From positions 11,476,969 to 11,540,968 of the forward strand of contig NC_090288.1 of assembly GCF_037392515.1 (NCBI RefSeq): DNA of 64,000 bases, given 5' to 3'. Below the pieces are notes generated by a model. It worked only from the letters and a program-made list of their open reading frames with translations. It made no database searches and was not told where the DNA came from. Below, piece by piece: positions 12,801 to 23,566 of this stretch. The position numbers and the translations under genes were made by a program. The stretch's first letter is position 1; each line of letters starts with the position of its first letter. This DNA is from Haliotis asinina (lineage: Eukaryota > Mollusca > Gastropoda > Lepetellida > Haliotidae).

Positions 12801-13040
12801 AAGCCTCAAGCCATGACAAAAATAGCGTTACGACTCTGTTTTCTTCCAGGTTCTTCTCTGGGTTTAGATCGTTCTGCAACAGATACATCTAAACAGGACA
12901 TGATTCGTCGCTTCACCTCAGACTGGCAGCCCCTCAGCATGAATGCTCTGGTGGAATATAAGAAAGAAGTGGCCACAGAGGGAGACGGCGAGTTTCAACA
13001 TGGCCGCATGAAGATGTGGCCAGTTGTCATGTCATCCTAA
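6765..13040 (+). CDS. Unrecognised multi-exon gene, 3' part (five exons)
   Basis: Five exons join in frame at 6765-6859, 9284-9364, 10852-11058, 11925-12276 and 12850-13040, giving about 307 residues and a TAA stop. Every boundary is GT/AG and the phases match (1,0,0,0,1). The first exon needs one base from an upstream exon that I could not find, so the N-terminus is missing. The product is soluble, basic and charged, with no signal peptide or membrane segment. It has a well-conserved-looking middle (MKKLLDQKLLYNIRKYRHKT), a Pro/Glu/Lys-rich disordered stretch and a compact C-terminus ending HGRMKMWPVVMSS. I do not recognise the family. Short basic proteins built like this are common among ciliary microtubule-associated factors, but that is only a guess. 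Exon GC content is clearly higher than in the surrounding introns. Confidence 0.8.
6965..7136 (+). mobile_element. SINE-A copy
   Basis: GGATTGGGTGGTCAGACTTG to GCTTAACACTAAGCTCACTC, 100 bases after the exon end at 6859. Confidence 0.8.
7184..7350 (-). mobile_element. SINE-B copy, diverged
   Basis: The body (TTTTAGCAGTATTCCAG, GGGGACACACTAAAATGG) is clear; the head is degraded. Confidence 0.7.
7384..7532 (+). mobile_element. SINE-B copy
   Basis: GTGTAGCCTAGTAGTTAAAG head, B box GGTTCAATTCCCC and body GTGTGAAGCCCATTTCTGG. The ACTC tail is lost. Confidence 0.85.
7533..8636. other. Intron sequence
   Basis: Open on both strands at 7673-8002, with moderate GC, but with no splice logic in either direction. 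No known content. Confidence 0.4.
8637..9058. repeat. About nine imperfect 45-50 bp tandem units
   Basis: Each unit is built on ACTGCATCCCACTTCAGGGT plus AGCCAATCATTGTGAAGCAGA. Units differ by 5-20 percent and by small indels. The stretch lies in the intron between exons 6765-6859 and 9284-9364. A 67-residue frame across it is broken by the indels. Confidence 0.9.
9284..9364 (+). CDS. Unrecognised gene, exon
   Basis: Exactly 27 codons (EAYSAFVRES...ATDD) lie between acceptor GTGTGCAG and donor GAT|GTAAGT. Phase is 0 at both ends, which fits both neighbours. Confidence 0.78.
9474..9496 (+). repeat. Poly-A tract
   Basis: 23 consecutive A's beside the SINE-A at 9515. They lie on its head side, so they are not its tail. 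Confidence 0.95.
9515..9660 (+). mobile_element. SINE-A copy, diverged
   Basis: TAGGTGGTCAGACTCTCTGA and CATATCTGGAATATTGCTGG; tail eroded. Confidence 0.65.
10120..10385 (-). mobile_element. SINE-A copy, full length
   Basis: TTTTACACCACACTCACCAA through CCTTTTATGGCAAGCATGGG to the outer end CCCCAGACTTTCAAGGGTC. Confidence 0.85.
10707..10835 (+). mobile_element. SINE-B copy next to a coding exon
   Basis: The B box GGGTTCAATTCC and the body are present. It ends about 15 bases before the exon at 10852. Confidence 0.7.
10852..11058 (+). CDS. Unrecognised gene, exon
   Basis: This exon has 69 codons, from VPDMKKLLDQ to MPSWMESMS. The acceptor is ATTCAG and the donor TCA|GTAAGT, phase 0 on both sides. 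Third positions are strongly C/G-biased against the AT-rich introns, which supports real coding. A SINE-B copy ends only about 15 bases upstream of the acceptor. Confidence 0.85.
11187..11457 (+). mobile_element. SINE-A copy, full length
   Basis: ACCCATGAAGGTCCCGGAGT outer end through to the AACTCACC tail, in the intron after exon 10852-11058. Confidence 0.85.
11925..12276 (+). CDS. Unrecognised gene, exon
   Basis: 117 codons plus one base, from DTSEPAYVKW to SEPEER. It holds the acidic/proline stretch (PVPADAILPPPRQTE) and a basic RERRERKD run, both typical of disordered regions. The acceptor is CAATTCCAG and the donor GAG|GTACAC. Confidence 0.85.
12458..12516. repeat. CCTGGT/CCGGGT hexanucleotide array in an intron
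   Basis: About ten copies of a 6-bp unit change midway from CCTGGT to CCGGGT. Both strands read as dipeptide repeats (Gly-Pro one way, Asp-Pro/Asp-Gln the other). The array lies in the last intron of the gene at 6765-13040, between exons ending 12276 and starting 12850. Confidence 0.95.
12594..12750. repeat. Imperfect GAGGTCCCCAGCACC repeat
   Basis: Three diverged units of about 45-65 bp are each built on GGTGAGGTCCCYAGCA followed by ATCTGRYCTCA. They sit in the same intron as the hexanucleotide array, so the intron is unusually repeat-rich. Confidence 0.7.
12850..13040 (+). CDS. Unrecognised gene, terminal exon
   Basis: The acceptor CTTCCAG is followed by two bases that complete a Gly codon, then 62 codons and TAA. 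The sequence runs SSLGLDRSATDTSKQDMIRR to MKMWPVVMSS. A new start inside it is not needed, because the frame continues from the exon at 11925. Confidence 0.82.
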
Positions 13041-15960
13041 TCAATGGACGCAAGTGGCCATGAATGGTCACGACATATATACAACGCAAACTGACATTTT
13101 GACTTAATAAGCTTGATAGATTCATGACTCTGAATATTTATACTGTATTCAATATTCATTATCCTAGTATTATATTCTACATTTCTGCATTATCAGCAAG
13201 TATTATTAGCCTGATACATATATAAATGCTCAAGCCGTTCCTCATCTGTTTCTCTGCTTTGTTGCTATATACATGAAGAAATTGGTAGATCAGAAAATAA
13301 TTTTATAACTCCACCTATTTGATGTGGTTTGAAGCAGATGAGGTACTCTATTTTTAAACTGCACTTATTATCATCAGTATTTGGAAAAACATTGTTTTGT
13401 ATTTATATTTTATGCTTTAATTATATTTTTCACATTTCAATTGCATGGAGCAAACAGATTCATGAACATGTTTGATACAAAGTCTTACCAACGTATTCCA
13501 ACAGCCAAAGTTACATTTGGTAGAGATGATTAGACTGCAGTATAAGTGTGGAATGTCAGATGCAGAAATACGTTGAGAGGCCTACCAAAACTGAAGCAGA
13601 TACCAGGGACTATTGGAGTTGAAAATGAGTAATTTATCAAGTAAACAGTAATACTTGACAGTAATGAAGTTACAAACTAGTCTTAACTCTTTTTAGCAAA
13701 ATATATAAATTTTGCAAATTTTACATTAATCTTGCCAACAATTATTGTAAAATTGGTTATACAAGAGATTAGTCTAACAAAAAATATTAAGATTTTTTTC
13801 TGGCTTTCAGGGATGGCAATTTTGCACTGAATGTCTTGGGCTACCAAATTTCAGAATTTCACTGTAACTTCTTAGATTGTTTTCGCCCAAGACACCCAGC
13901 AGATTTTCAGCTGAGATCACTTTAACTGTTGCCATCCCTGATCTTTGGTTTTGTTTGTTAGTCAATCTCATAAACCAACAGACGACCACAATTATTTACT
14001 GTCATATTGTCAGGTTTAAGAGTTATGATGGCATCTGAGTAACCTCAAGTGTTCAGTAACTCCTTAGCTTATAGGTTATATGGACATTTTGTCATTTGTG
14101 AATCAAAAGTTTCACAGGAGGAGAAAAACAAACATTTCTTTGATAAAATAGGTAAATAAATATATAATTCATTTCAAGCTTATCTGACAGTCTTAGTTTG
14201 CAAACGTTATACACCATTTATAAAGCCAACACAGTATAGTAAATCTTAACTCTATATTAAAGGACTTGCCTTGCTTTCAGGAGCCTGATGACTTGAGGGG
14301 AGGTAACCCTTGTGTTTACTTTACAAGTCCTTTGACTGACAAATACATATACACGCATGTGCAGGGTTAGATATGGAAAACTACTAAAACCCTTTTCATG
14401 TTTCACTTACAGAATATATACATTTATAATGTTTTTGCCATTGAAAATTGGTTAGGGATGGGTCAGATATTAAAAAGGGTGTTCGGAGGTTTTTGAAGCA
14501 CCCTTATACTGAGAGTAGACCTCAATACTGGTCATATCTATAGATGGCCCATCTTAAAACTGAAAATCTGTCAGTTCATTAAAAATTACAAGTATTCGTA
14601 ACAAGTGTTCTTTATGAACATGTCAGCTTTAACTTCCAATTAATATTCCAGTAAGACCTTATTACCAGGTATTAAACAAAAGTTATAAAACTAAAGTCGC
14701 ACTTAACCTGGAACAGGTTTTGCTAAGCATTCCATTACTTCAAATGTCCCTTCAAGTATGGCAACAGTTGTAGATACAATCTGTGGTCCTTCTTTCCATG
14801 TAGTCTTCCTGAACTTGTAAAATATTTATCCATGGGACCACAGACAGCACACAACAGCTCATGTCATTGTATAATTAGCCAACATGCATATTAGCGCGGA
14901 GCAAATACCCTGGTGTGTGGAGAATGGATTTTACAGATCGGGCAAAATTTTTATTCTAACCTCGTGTTGAAACATGTCCCATCTTGCTCCCTGGGCATAG
15001 AAATGGCAAACTATGCTCAGCATTAATTTTAACAAAACTAAAGATTTTAAAACAAGCAAAAGTTGGAAATTCAGACTTGGAGATGATGTAAATGCAGAAG
15101 TAAACACTTTATATGTCAATGCACAGGGTTCTGCATTCAAGGACAAAAATAGAAACACCTTTCCATGATTTTCAATGTTTTGTCAATATCATAATTTTCA
15201 ACTCTGGAAAGAGTTTTACGTTCTGAATTAATGAAGAAATACAACATGTACATGGATTAGCACATTTAGCGTTGTATCAGCAGCTATTCAGCATAAATTG
15301 TATTGTTGATATTATGTATTTGTGTATAGATTTATCATGGTTATCTACTATATATTATATATATTTGTTATTGTATTTTGCTTTGCACTGAAAAGCTTCC
15401 TGTGATATGTTTCTTGTATTATTTGAAATCAAGTATTTTATAGTCAGATTACCTTAGAATGCCAAAGATTTGTCCATCAAGAGTTGTCTCTCTTCCATAT
15501 GAAAACAGTATGCCACAAATTTTGTATTTGGACACAAGTTGAGTGAGGCGCAATAGATTATTAACATTAGTCTGAAAATTGGTTTAAGGAACAAAAAATA
15601 TATTTCATGTAGTTCTTTTGCACCTTTTGGTTGGATGGTGATACATACATTTTATAAAAAGATGACATGAAGAAAAGCAGCAGATTCCATGAATTATCAG
15701 TTGCTATTCATTATTAGTCAAAACAATGTCAGAAATCGTAAACTGTTATGAGATTCATGAAAAGGGGTGGATACAGATTGAAGAAAATGCATTTAGGTTT
15801 TGTATGATTCCTCCGTCCAGTCTTCGCGGCAGGCAGCGTCCCGCCCAGTATACTGATGTCTGGTGCTAGACACAGCACCTGGCACCGCATGTGTACAACA
15901 CTCTGCACTTGTTAATGGCTCTGGTTAATGGGCAATAAAGATGTACAACTCACATTGTGT
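13041..15960 (+). other. Probable long 3' UTR / downstream region of the 6765-13040 gene
   Basis: This 2.9-kb stretch has no convincing ORF and, unlike its surroundings, no SINE copies, which fits transcribed 3' UTR. AATAAA occurs at 14155-14160. A second, at 15934-15939, is followed by GT-rich sequence (CACATTGTGTCTTCG), and the first downstream SINE starts at about 16003. The UTR assignment is inference. Confidence 0.4.
15934..15939 (+). terminator. Candidate polyadenylation signal AATAAA
   Basis: An AATAAA hexamer with a GT-rich element about 20 bases downstream. It is the best candidate 3' end for the gene whose stop is at 13040. The earlier AATAAA at 14155 is an alternative. Confidence 0.4.
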
Positions 15961-16002
15961 CTTCGTCATTAACACAAGGTTGGTGCAGAGAGCTTGACTC
16001 TT

Positions 16003-16262
16003 TGAGTGAGTGAGTTTAGTTTTACACCGCACTCAGCAATATTCCAGCTATATGGCATCGGTCTGTAAATAATTGTGTCAGGACCAGACAATACAGTGAC
16101 CAACAGCATGAGCATCAATCTGTGCAATTGGGAACCAATGACATGTGTCAACCAAGTCAGCGAGCCTGTTCACCTGATCTTGCTAGTCGCCTCTTACGAC
16201 AAGCATAGTCACCTTTTATGGCAAGCATGGGTTGCTGAAGCCCTATTCTACCCCAGGACTTG
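16003..16262 (-). mobile_element. SINE-A copy, full length
   Basis: GAGTGAGTGAGTTTAGTTTT to CTATTCTACCCCAGGACTT. It marks the end of the SINE-free stretch after 12850. Confidence 0.85.
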
Positions 16263-16944
16263 AGTCTTTGAACTGATGAGTTGTAGAATATATTATTGTA
16301 TAATTCAAGGTAAACAAATATTGAGAACACAAGGCTTCTGAAAAAGGATTGCAAAGAATGTCCAATGGACATTATCTCAACTGGAAATGAAAGCTCTCTA
16401 TAGCAGATGGATCCAATTTCCTAAATGACGGACACTACCAGTTCTACTTGTCTATGTGTTTATTCACATCAATCAACATATCAGCCTGCACTTTAACTGT
16501 ATACACATAACATTACCTGCAACTCAAAACAACTTTCCAAACTGTGATACATTTCGGTAACATTTCAAAAATGCAAAGTCCACTTATTAAGTTGAAAAAC
16601 GTGATGCAAAAAACTCCCTCGAATTCAGAGTTTGATTCACTTAAATGAAATGATTCGCTTAATTCCACCCCAGCAGGGGTGATGAGTTGTTTCAACAGTT
16701 GTGCTGTGCTATGCTGTGCAAGCAGTGAATAAGATGGTGCAGACTGAAGCACGATGCCTGGATTATGAGATCGTGAGCAGAAGCATTCTAGTCTTGGTTG
16801 TGTACACAAACAAGCAAATAATCTACTTGCTAAATGAAAAAAAGACCCATGTTGATTCTGATAAGCCAACTCTTTCACAGAAAAAAAGTCAATGAATGTA
16901 TGTTTTATTGGCACCAATGTTTCTGCATGCCTCTGTGCGTATGA

Positions 16945-17285
16945 CAATATGCAAAACACAAATTCAACCACTGACCTCATGCAAGTTGAACATAACATCT
17001 ATCAGACTGTAAGCCAGACAAAGAGCCCTCAACAAACCCGCAATGAACCAGTTAATGAAAGTCTTCGTTATTTTCGAGTGCTGGCACACCCCCTCTCACT
17101 GGGTTCGGTATTCCAGGTGCTTCATTTTGAGGAATGGAAACCCAAGTACAAAATTTTGCTTTTTCGATTTAACACTAAATTTCTTCTCTTTTTTTTTTTT
17201 TTTTCACAACCAGCACTCTGTTACACTTCATAAATAAATTGTAACTGTGTTTTAATTATCCCTATTTCTTTGGCTGCATCTAAAC
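16945..17285. repeat. Dispersed repeat, copy 1 (about 340 bp)
   Basis: Collinear with 26120-26470: ACAATATGCAAAACACAA / AATATGCTATGCACAACTTC, AATGAACCAGTTAATGA, GGAAACCCAAGTACAAAATT, and TAACTGTGTTTTAATTAT with TTTGGCTG. Divergence is perhaps 25-30 percent. ORFs on both strands of 16513-17240 have no recognisable content. Confidence 0.65.
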
Positions 17286-17377
17286 GCTGTACCAACAGCA
17301 CTGTACATCACTTGCTTGGTAACTGTTAGCTTCTATACAGAAACATTACATACTGTAATAAGATGTGCATCCATAGA

Positions 17378-17640
17378 ATGAGTGAGTTATTTTAATTTTA
17401 CACTGCTTTTAGCAATATTGTGTCAAGCAGATACGTGGCATCCTTAAATTGTGATATAACTGACATAATGCCAAGCGCAATTATAACAGAGCACTCAGAA
17501 TATACCAGCTTAATGGTGGCTGCCTGTAAATGTCTGGACCAGACAATCCAGTGATCAACATCATGAGCATAGGCCTACACAACTGGGCCACAATGTGTCA
17601 AAAAGGTAGCAAGCCTGTACACCTGATCCCATTAGTCATT
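17378..17640 (-). mobile_element. SINE-A copy with internal insertion
   Basis: The tail and the core (GTCTGGACCAGACAATCCAG) are separated by about 90 bases of unrelated sequence. It ends about 240 bases before the minisatellite. Confidence 0.65.
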
Positions 17641-17875
17641 TAATTGCAATTGAAACAATTGTCTTAAAAACATGGATACAGTAATCAGTAATCTGATTAA
17701 TGTCTTGTCCACACTGGGCATGCACTGGTAGATACACTGCAATTCATGGAAGCCTCAAATCACCTCCTAATGTAAGGTACAACCAGCTTTGTGAAAACCT
17801 TTCAAGTTATGCACCTTGATTCATCTTTAAATTGACAAACAGAAAACATCTCTTCACAGAATTCTATAGTATATG

Positions 17876-20812
17876 GGACCAAAAGGAGGAAGGAAGGCGG
17901 TGATGGAACCATGGAAAGAAGTGATTGAGGACATTGGGCCATGGGTCGGGAGGAAGGTGGTGATGGGACTAAGGAGTGAGATAAATAAGGAAAATGGGGA
18001 CCAAAGGTCGAGAGGAAGGAGGTGATGGGACCATGGAGAAAGATCATTGATGAAATGGAACAATAGGTTGGGAGGAAAGAGGTGATGGGACCATGGAGGG
18101 AGATCATTGATAAAATGGGACCAAAGGTTGGGAGGAAGGAGGTGATGGGACCATGGAGGGAGATCATTGATGAAACGGGACCAAAGGTTGGGAGGAAGGA
18201 GGTGATGGGACCATGGAGGGAAATCATTGATGAAACGGGACCAAGGGTTGGGAGGAAGGTGGTGATGGGACCATGGAGGGAGATCATTGATGAAACGGGA
18301 CCAAAGGTTGGAAGGAAGGAGGTGATGGGACCATGGAGGGAGATCATTGATGAAATGGGACCAAAGGTTGGGAGGAAGGTGGTGATGGGACCATGGAGGG
18401 AGATCATTGATGAAATGGGACCAAAGGTTGGGAGGAAGGTGGTGATGGGACCATGGAGGGAGATCATTGATGAAATGGGACCAAAGGTCAGGAGGAAGGA
18501 GGTGATGGGACCATGGAGGGAGACCATTGATGAAACGGCACCAAAGGTTGGAAGGAAGGAGGTGATGGGACCATGGAGGGAGATCATTGATCAAATGGGA
18601 CCAAAGGTTGGAAGGAAAGAGGTGATGGGACCATGGAGGGAGATCATTGATGAAACGGGACCAAAGGTTGGGAGAAAGTAGGTGATGGGACCATGGAGAG
18701 AGATCATTGATGAAAGGGGACCAAAGGTTGGGAGGATGGAGGTGATGGGACCATGGAGGGAGATCACTGATGAAAGGGGACCAAAGGTTGGGAGGAAGGA
18801 GGTGATGGGACCATGGAGAGAGATCATTGATGAAATGGGACCAAAGGTTGGGAGGAAGGAGGTGATGGGACCATGGAGGGAGATCATTGATGAAATGGGA
18901 CCAAAGGTTGGGAGGAAGGAGGTGATGGGACCATGGAGAGAGATCATTGATGACATGGGACCAAAGGTTGGGAGGAAGGAGGTGATGGGACCATGGAGAG
19001 AGATCATTGATGAAATGGGACCAAAGGTTGGGAGGAAGGTGGTGATGGGACCATGGAGGGAGATCATTGATGAAATGGGACCAAAGGTTGGGAGGAAGGA
19101 GGTGATGGGACCATGGAGAGAGATCATTGATGACATGGGACCAAAGGTTGGGAGGAAGGAGGTGATGGGACCATGGAGGGAGATCACTGATGAAACGGGA
19201 CCAAAGGTTGGGAGAAAGTAGGTGATGGGACCATGGAGAGAGCTCATTCATGAAAGGGGACCAAAGGTTGGGAGGAAGGTGGTGATGGGACCATGGAGGG
19301 AGATCATTGATGAAATGGGACCAAAGGTTGGGAGAAAGTAGGTGATGGGACCATGGAGAGAGCTCATTCATGAAAGGGGACCAAAGGTTGGGAGGAAGGT
19401 GGTGATGGGACCATGGAGGGAGATCATTGATGAAATGGGACCAAAGGATGGGAGGAAGAAGGTGATGGGACCATGGAGAGAGATCATTGATGAAATGGGA
19501 CCAAAGGTTGGAAGGAAGGAGGTGATGGGACCATGGAGGGAGATCATTGATGAAATGGGACCAAAGGATGGGAGGAAGAAGGTGATGGGACCATGGAGAG
19601 AGATCATTGATGAAATGGGACCAAAGGTTGGGAGGAAGGAGGTGATGGGACCATGGAGGGAGATCATTGATGAAATGGGACCAAAGGTTGGAAGGAAGGA
19701 GGTGATGGGACCATGGAGGGAGATCATTGATGAAATGGGACCAAAGGATGGGAGGAAGAAGGTGATGGGACCATGGAGGGAGATCATTGATGAAATGGGA
19801 CCAAAGGTTGGGAGGAAGGAGGTGATGGGACCATGGAGGGAGATCATTGATGAAATGGGACCAAAGGTTGGGAGGAAGGAGGTGATAGGACCATGGAGGG
19901 AGATCATTGATGAAACGGGACCAAAGGTTGGGAGAAAGTAGGTGATGGGACCATGGAGAGAGCTCATTCATGAAAGGGGACCAAAGGTTGGGAGGAAGGT
20001 GGTGATGGGACCATGGAGGGAGATCATTGATGAAATGGGACAAAAGGATGGGAGGAAGAAGGTGATGGGACCATGGAGAGAGATCATTGATGAAATGGGA
20101 CCAAAGGTTGGGAGGAAGGAGGTGATGGGACCATGGAGGGAGATCATTGATGAAATGGGACCAAAGGTTGGGAGGAAGGAGGTGATGGGACCATGGAGGG
20201 AGATCATTGATGAAACGGGACCACAGGTTGGAAGGAAGGAGGTGATGGGACCATGGAGGGAGATCATTGATGAAACGGGACCAAAGGTTGGGAGGAAGGA
20301 GGTGATGGGACCATGGAGGGAGATCATTGATGAAACGGGACCAAAGGTTGGAAGGAAGGAGGTGATGGGACCATGGAGGGAGATTATTGATGAAACGGGA
20401 CCAAAGGTTGGGAGAAAGTAGGTGATGGGACCATGGAGAGAGCTCATTGATGAAAGGGGACCAAAGGCTGGGAGGAAGGAGGTGATGGGACCATGGAGGG
20501 AGATCATTGATGAAATGGGACCAAAGGTTGGGAGAAAGTAGGTGATGGGACCATGGAGAGAGCTCATTGATGAAACGGGACCAAAGGTTGGGAGAAAGTA
20601 GGTGATGGGACCATGGAGAGAGATCATTGATGAAATGGGACCAAAGGTTGGGAGGAAGGAGGTGATGGGACCATGGAGGGAGATCATTGATGAAATGGGA
20701 CCAAAGGTTGGGAGGAAGGAGGTGATGGGACCATGGAGAGAGATCATTGATGAAATGGGACCAAAGGTTCGGAGGAAGGTGGTGATGGAGAGAGAGAACT
20801 GAGGACATGGGA
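17876..20812. repeat. 60-bp minisatellite, 47 indel-free units
   Basis: From about 18001 to 20800 the unit (beginning CCAAAGGTTGGGAGGAAGG, ending GATCATTGATGAAATGGGA) repeats 47 times with substitutions only: 60-base phase is kept over 2.8 kb without one insertion or deletion. Units at both edges (17876-18000, 20790-20830) are strongly decayed, the usual sign of unequal exchange homogenising the centre. Variant units (GGAGAAAGTAG, GAGCTCATTCATG, GGATGGGAGGAAGAAGG) recur in the same order, for example the pair 19201-19320 again at 19321-19440 and 19921-20040, so higher-order units exist. Because 60 is a multiple of three, several frames stay open. On the minus strand one frame runs 20997-17854 as a 20-residue repeat (LPPNLWSHFINDLPPWSHHL). 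That frame starts at TTG, not ATG, and has no family match. Confidence 0.97.
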
Positions 20813-20830
20813 CCATAGGTTGCAGGGAAT

Positions 20831-21743
20831 TGGACCAAGAGAAGCCAAAATGGAAGAGAAAGGAGAGACAGGGGAGGGTTGATGGGTCCAAGGTGTAATG
20901 ATTGAGGAAATGGAATACCGGTGATGATGAAATTCACGTAACAGCACAAACCATACTCCAAATTCCAAAATTTAAATAGCACACTTCCCAAAATCAATGA
21001 GATAACTAATGTGATATTTCTGTGCAGTGAAACTTAAAAAAATTCCATATAATCTTCTTTCCTACACTCCCCACTACTGGTACTTTGGTTGGTATTTTGA
21101 ATAAATCCCCAACAATGCCATCCACAAATCCAGGGAAGTGCCCATCACACTAACAAGGGAACGTGATTGTGTAAGGCTGCATAAAAAATATTTATTGTTT
21201 CTCAGGCACATTTCCTTCAAAAGTGACAAGGGTAATTGGGACTTTATTTTTAATTTTTGATAGATAAATAATTATCAGGGATGAACAGATTTACATTTTT
21301 TCTCTCTCAGAAATACAGTTTGGGAAGTTAATGAGTTGCAGATTCAGTCACACTCATTACAGACACTCATCTTTAAAGTGGACAAATGGATGATCAGGAC
21401 GCAGTTAATTTTTTTTTTTAAAAGGCAATAAAAAATTGTTATGCGCACATATAAAAGTGACACATTGATGCCCAAGAAACATTTCTTTTTTTGTTTTTAT
21501 TTAGCCTAACAGAGACCCATGCAAACTAACCCGACTGTGGATACAAATTAACAGCTGACAAGCCAAACTAATACAAGGGAGATAACTCAGTCTGCAACTT
21601 TCACTCCTCACAGTGAGAAAGGCCCATAGGGTACCAGAGACTTCATAAAATATGCAGCATTGAATCCAGTGAAAGGAATCCAATTCATGCCGTACATCAT
21701 TAGTCACTATTTCAGGCTCAACACTCACTTTATGTATGTTTGT
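20831..21743. other. Non-coding flank of the minisatellite
   Basis: AT-rich, with no element recognised beyond the decayed 60-bp units at its left edge. Confidence 0.5.
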
Positions 21744-21990
21744 GAGTCAGTCAGTCAGTCAGTCAGTCGGTGTATTTATACACCGCACTCGGTAATATTG
21801 TAGTTATATGGTTGTCAGCAAGTATTCAAGTCTGGACTGGACAATCCAATGATCAACAGCATAAGCATCGATCAACACAAGTGTGATATGATGACAAGTA
21901 TCAACCGAGCTGTACCACCCAATCCCGTTAGTCACCTCTTACTGTAAACATGGATTACTGAAGATCAGTTCTAACCTGGATCTTCACAGG
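21744..21990 (-). mobile_element. SINE-A copy with GTCA tail
   Basis: The terminal repeat here is CAGT/GTCA in place of GAGT; the core is otherwise clear (TGGACAATCCAATGATCAAC). Confidence 0.75.
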
Positions 21991-22572
21991 TTTGGGAGTG
22001 AGTGAGATGGGTTTATTCTCCCTTTGGACAGACTTCCAGCCATATTGTGGTGTGTCATCGTAACATGATAGGAAGGCTTGCACCCTTTGAACTGCTGCTG
22101 GATAACAATTATATAGAAATGTGATCAGAAGCCATGATCATGGGTTCTCACCAATCCATGCTTCCTGTTATATGTGTTACACCCAATCCATGTATTACAC
22201 AAATTGCAGAGATTGCATTTAACGTAGCAGAGTATATATAGCAAAATAGCCCATATACCAATGGCAGCCAACCTTAACACTAGGACTATCTTCTGCCTAG
22301 GTTTCAACAGTTTCAGAGATTTTTGTTTTTTTTAATCCTTTCTCACAATATAGTCAGCATCTTTTGGAGCAGAGTTCAGTTTTCAAAGATATTCTAGTGT
22401 TGAATGTACATTTCTAAATACCATTAACTTAAAATAACAAAATTCCAATAAATCTAAACTCACAATGAGAAATATACTTGTCCTGCCTTCAGTGTTGGTC
22501 AGTTTCATGGGACATGGTTACTCCAACTTTACAGAGAAATTTAAGAAATTTTGCTGATATATATAATTGGAC

Positions 22573-22715
22573 AGTGAGTGTGGGTTTTGTATTAGACTGC
22601 TTTTAGCAATTTTCCAGCCATATCACTGTGCTTACGACACGTTACTCATGTGGGGAGTTGAACCCAGGTCTTCATCATAAGCTAACACTTTAACCACTAG
22701 GCTACTCCACCACCC
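22573..22715 (-). mobile_element. SINE-B copy
   Basis: Tail GTGAGTGTGGGTTTTGTATT and head TTTAACCACTAGGCTACTCC, both in reverse orientation. Confidence 0.75.
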
Positions 22716-22804
22716 CTAAGTTTGGAGAAGAGTTACTGGTCTGCTAGTTGATATCCTGTCAGACAACGGACCACACATCATAGACAAGAAAGCAAAATAC
22801 TAGT

Positions 22805-22995
22805 GATTGGGTGAGTTTAGTTTTTTGCCTCACTCAGCAATATTCCAGCTATATGGCGGCGGTCTGTAAATAATCGAGTCTGGACAATCCAGTGACCAAC
22901 AACATGAGCATCGATCTGCACAACTGGGAATCGATGATGTTTCAATCAAGTCAGTAAGCCTGACCACCCAATCCCGTTAGTCACCTCTTACAACA
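22805..22995 (-). mobile_element. SINE-A copy, outer end missing
   Basis: TTTTTTGCCTCACTCAGCAA to GTTAGTCACCTCTTAC. A second truncated copy follows 70 bases on. Confidence 0.8.
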
Positions 22996-23066
22996 GCAAA
23001 ATACTAGTGATAACCTACAAATAATCATATAGATATAATGTTTCCTTGATACCCTTAGAGAAAGTG

Positions 23067-23247
23067 AATGAGTGAGTTTAGTTCTAATCTGTTTTTAGTA
23101 ATATTTCAGCAAATATCACAGTGTCAAACAAGTCAGCGACCTGACCACCCGATCCCGTTAGTTGTCTCTTATGAAATGCATAGATACCTTTTTATGGCAA
23201 GCATGGGTTGCTGACGGCCTATTCTACCCCGGATCTTCACGGGTCAA
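23067..23247 (-). mobile_element. SINE-A copy with core deletion
   Basis: The tail joins directly to GTCAAACAAGTCAGCGACCT; the outer end CTATTCTACCCCGGATC is kept. Confidence 0.75.
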
Positions 23248-23411
23248 TAGGACATAATAGAGACGACATTTTAAACATACAGCATTAAAACAAAATATAG
23301 TGAAAAATAACCTACAAGATTTATGGAGCTTATTGTTTTATTACTCTTACTCGGGTTTCAAGTCTCAAGCTGTCTATTTATAGTTCACATAAAACATCTC
23401 CACAAAGACAA

Positions 23412-23566
23412 GAGAAAGGATGACAATATATCAGCTGTATACGCTGTCTCGATTTGTTTTTTTCATCACAGCACTCAAGGACAGGGCTATCTAGACAGAC
23501 TGCCAACACATCCGAATGCTCAGATTTGGCTAGTTGTCATCATGGTTGTTTAAAGGATTGAGAGCA
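23412..23566 (+). repeat. 145-bp module, copy 1
   Basis: Module landmarks are ATCAGCTGTATACGCTGTCT, CATCACAGCACTCAAGGACA, CTGCCAACACATCCGAATGC and TTGGCTAGTTGTCATCATGG. It is strongly conserved relative to the sequence between modules. Confidence 0.85.

Noticed and set aside
16513..16998. 161-codon minus-strand frame
   Set aside because: It overlaps a dispersed repeat and a plus-strand frame of equal quality; no recognisable protein.
18082..20802. Plus-strand frames reading as a 20-residue MGPWREIIDEMGPKVGRKEV repeat
   Set aside because: They are produced by the 60-bp minisatellite and broken by each GGAGAAAGTAG unit.
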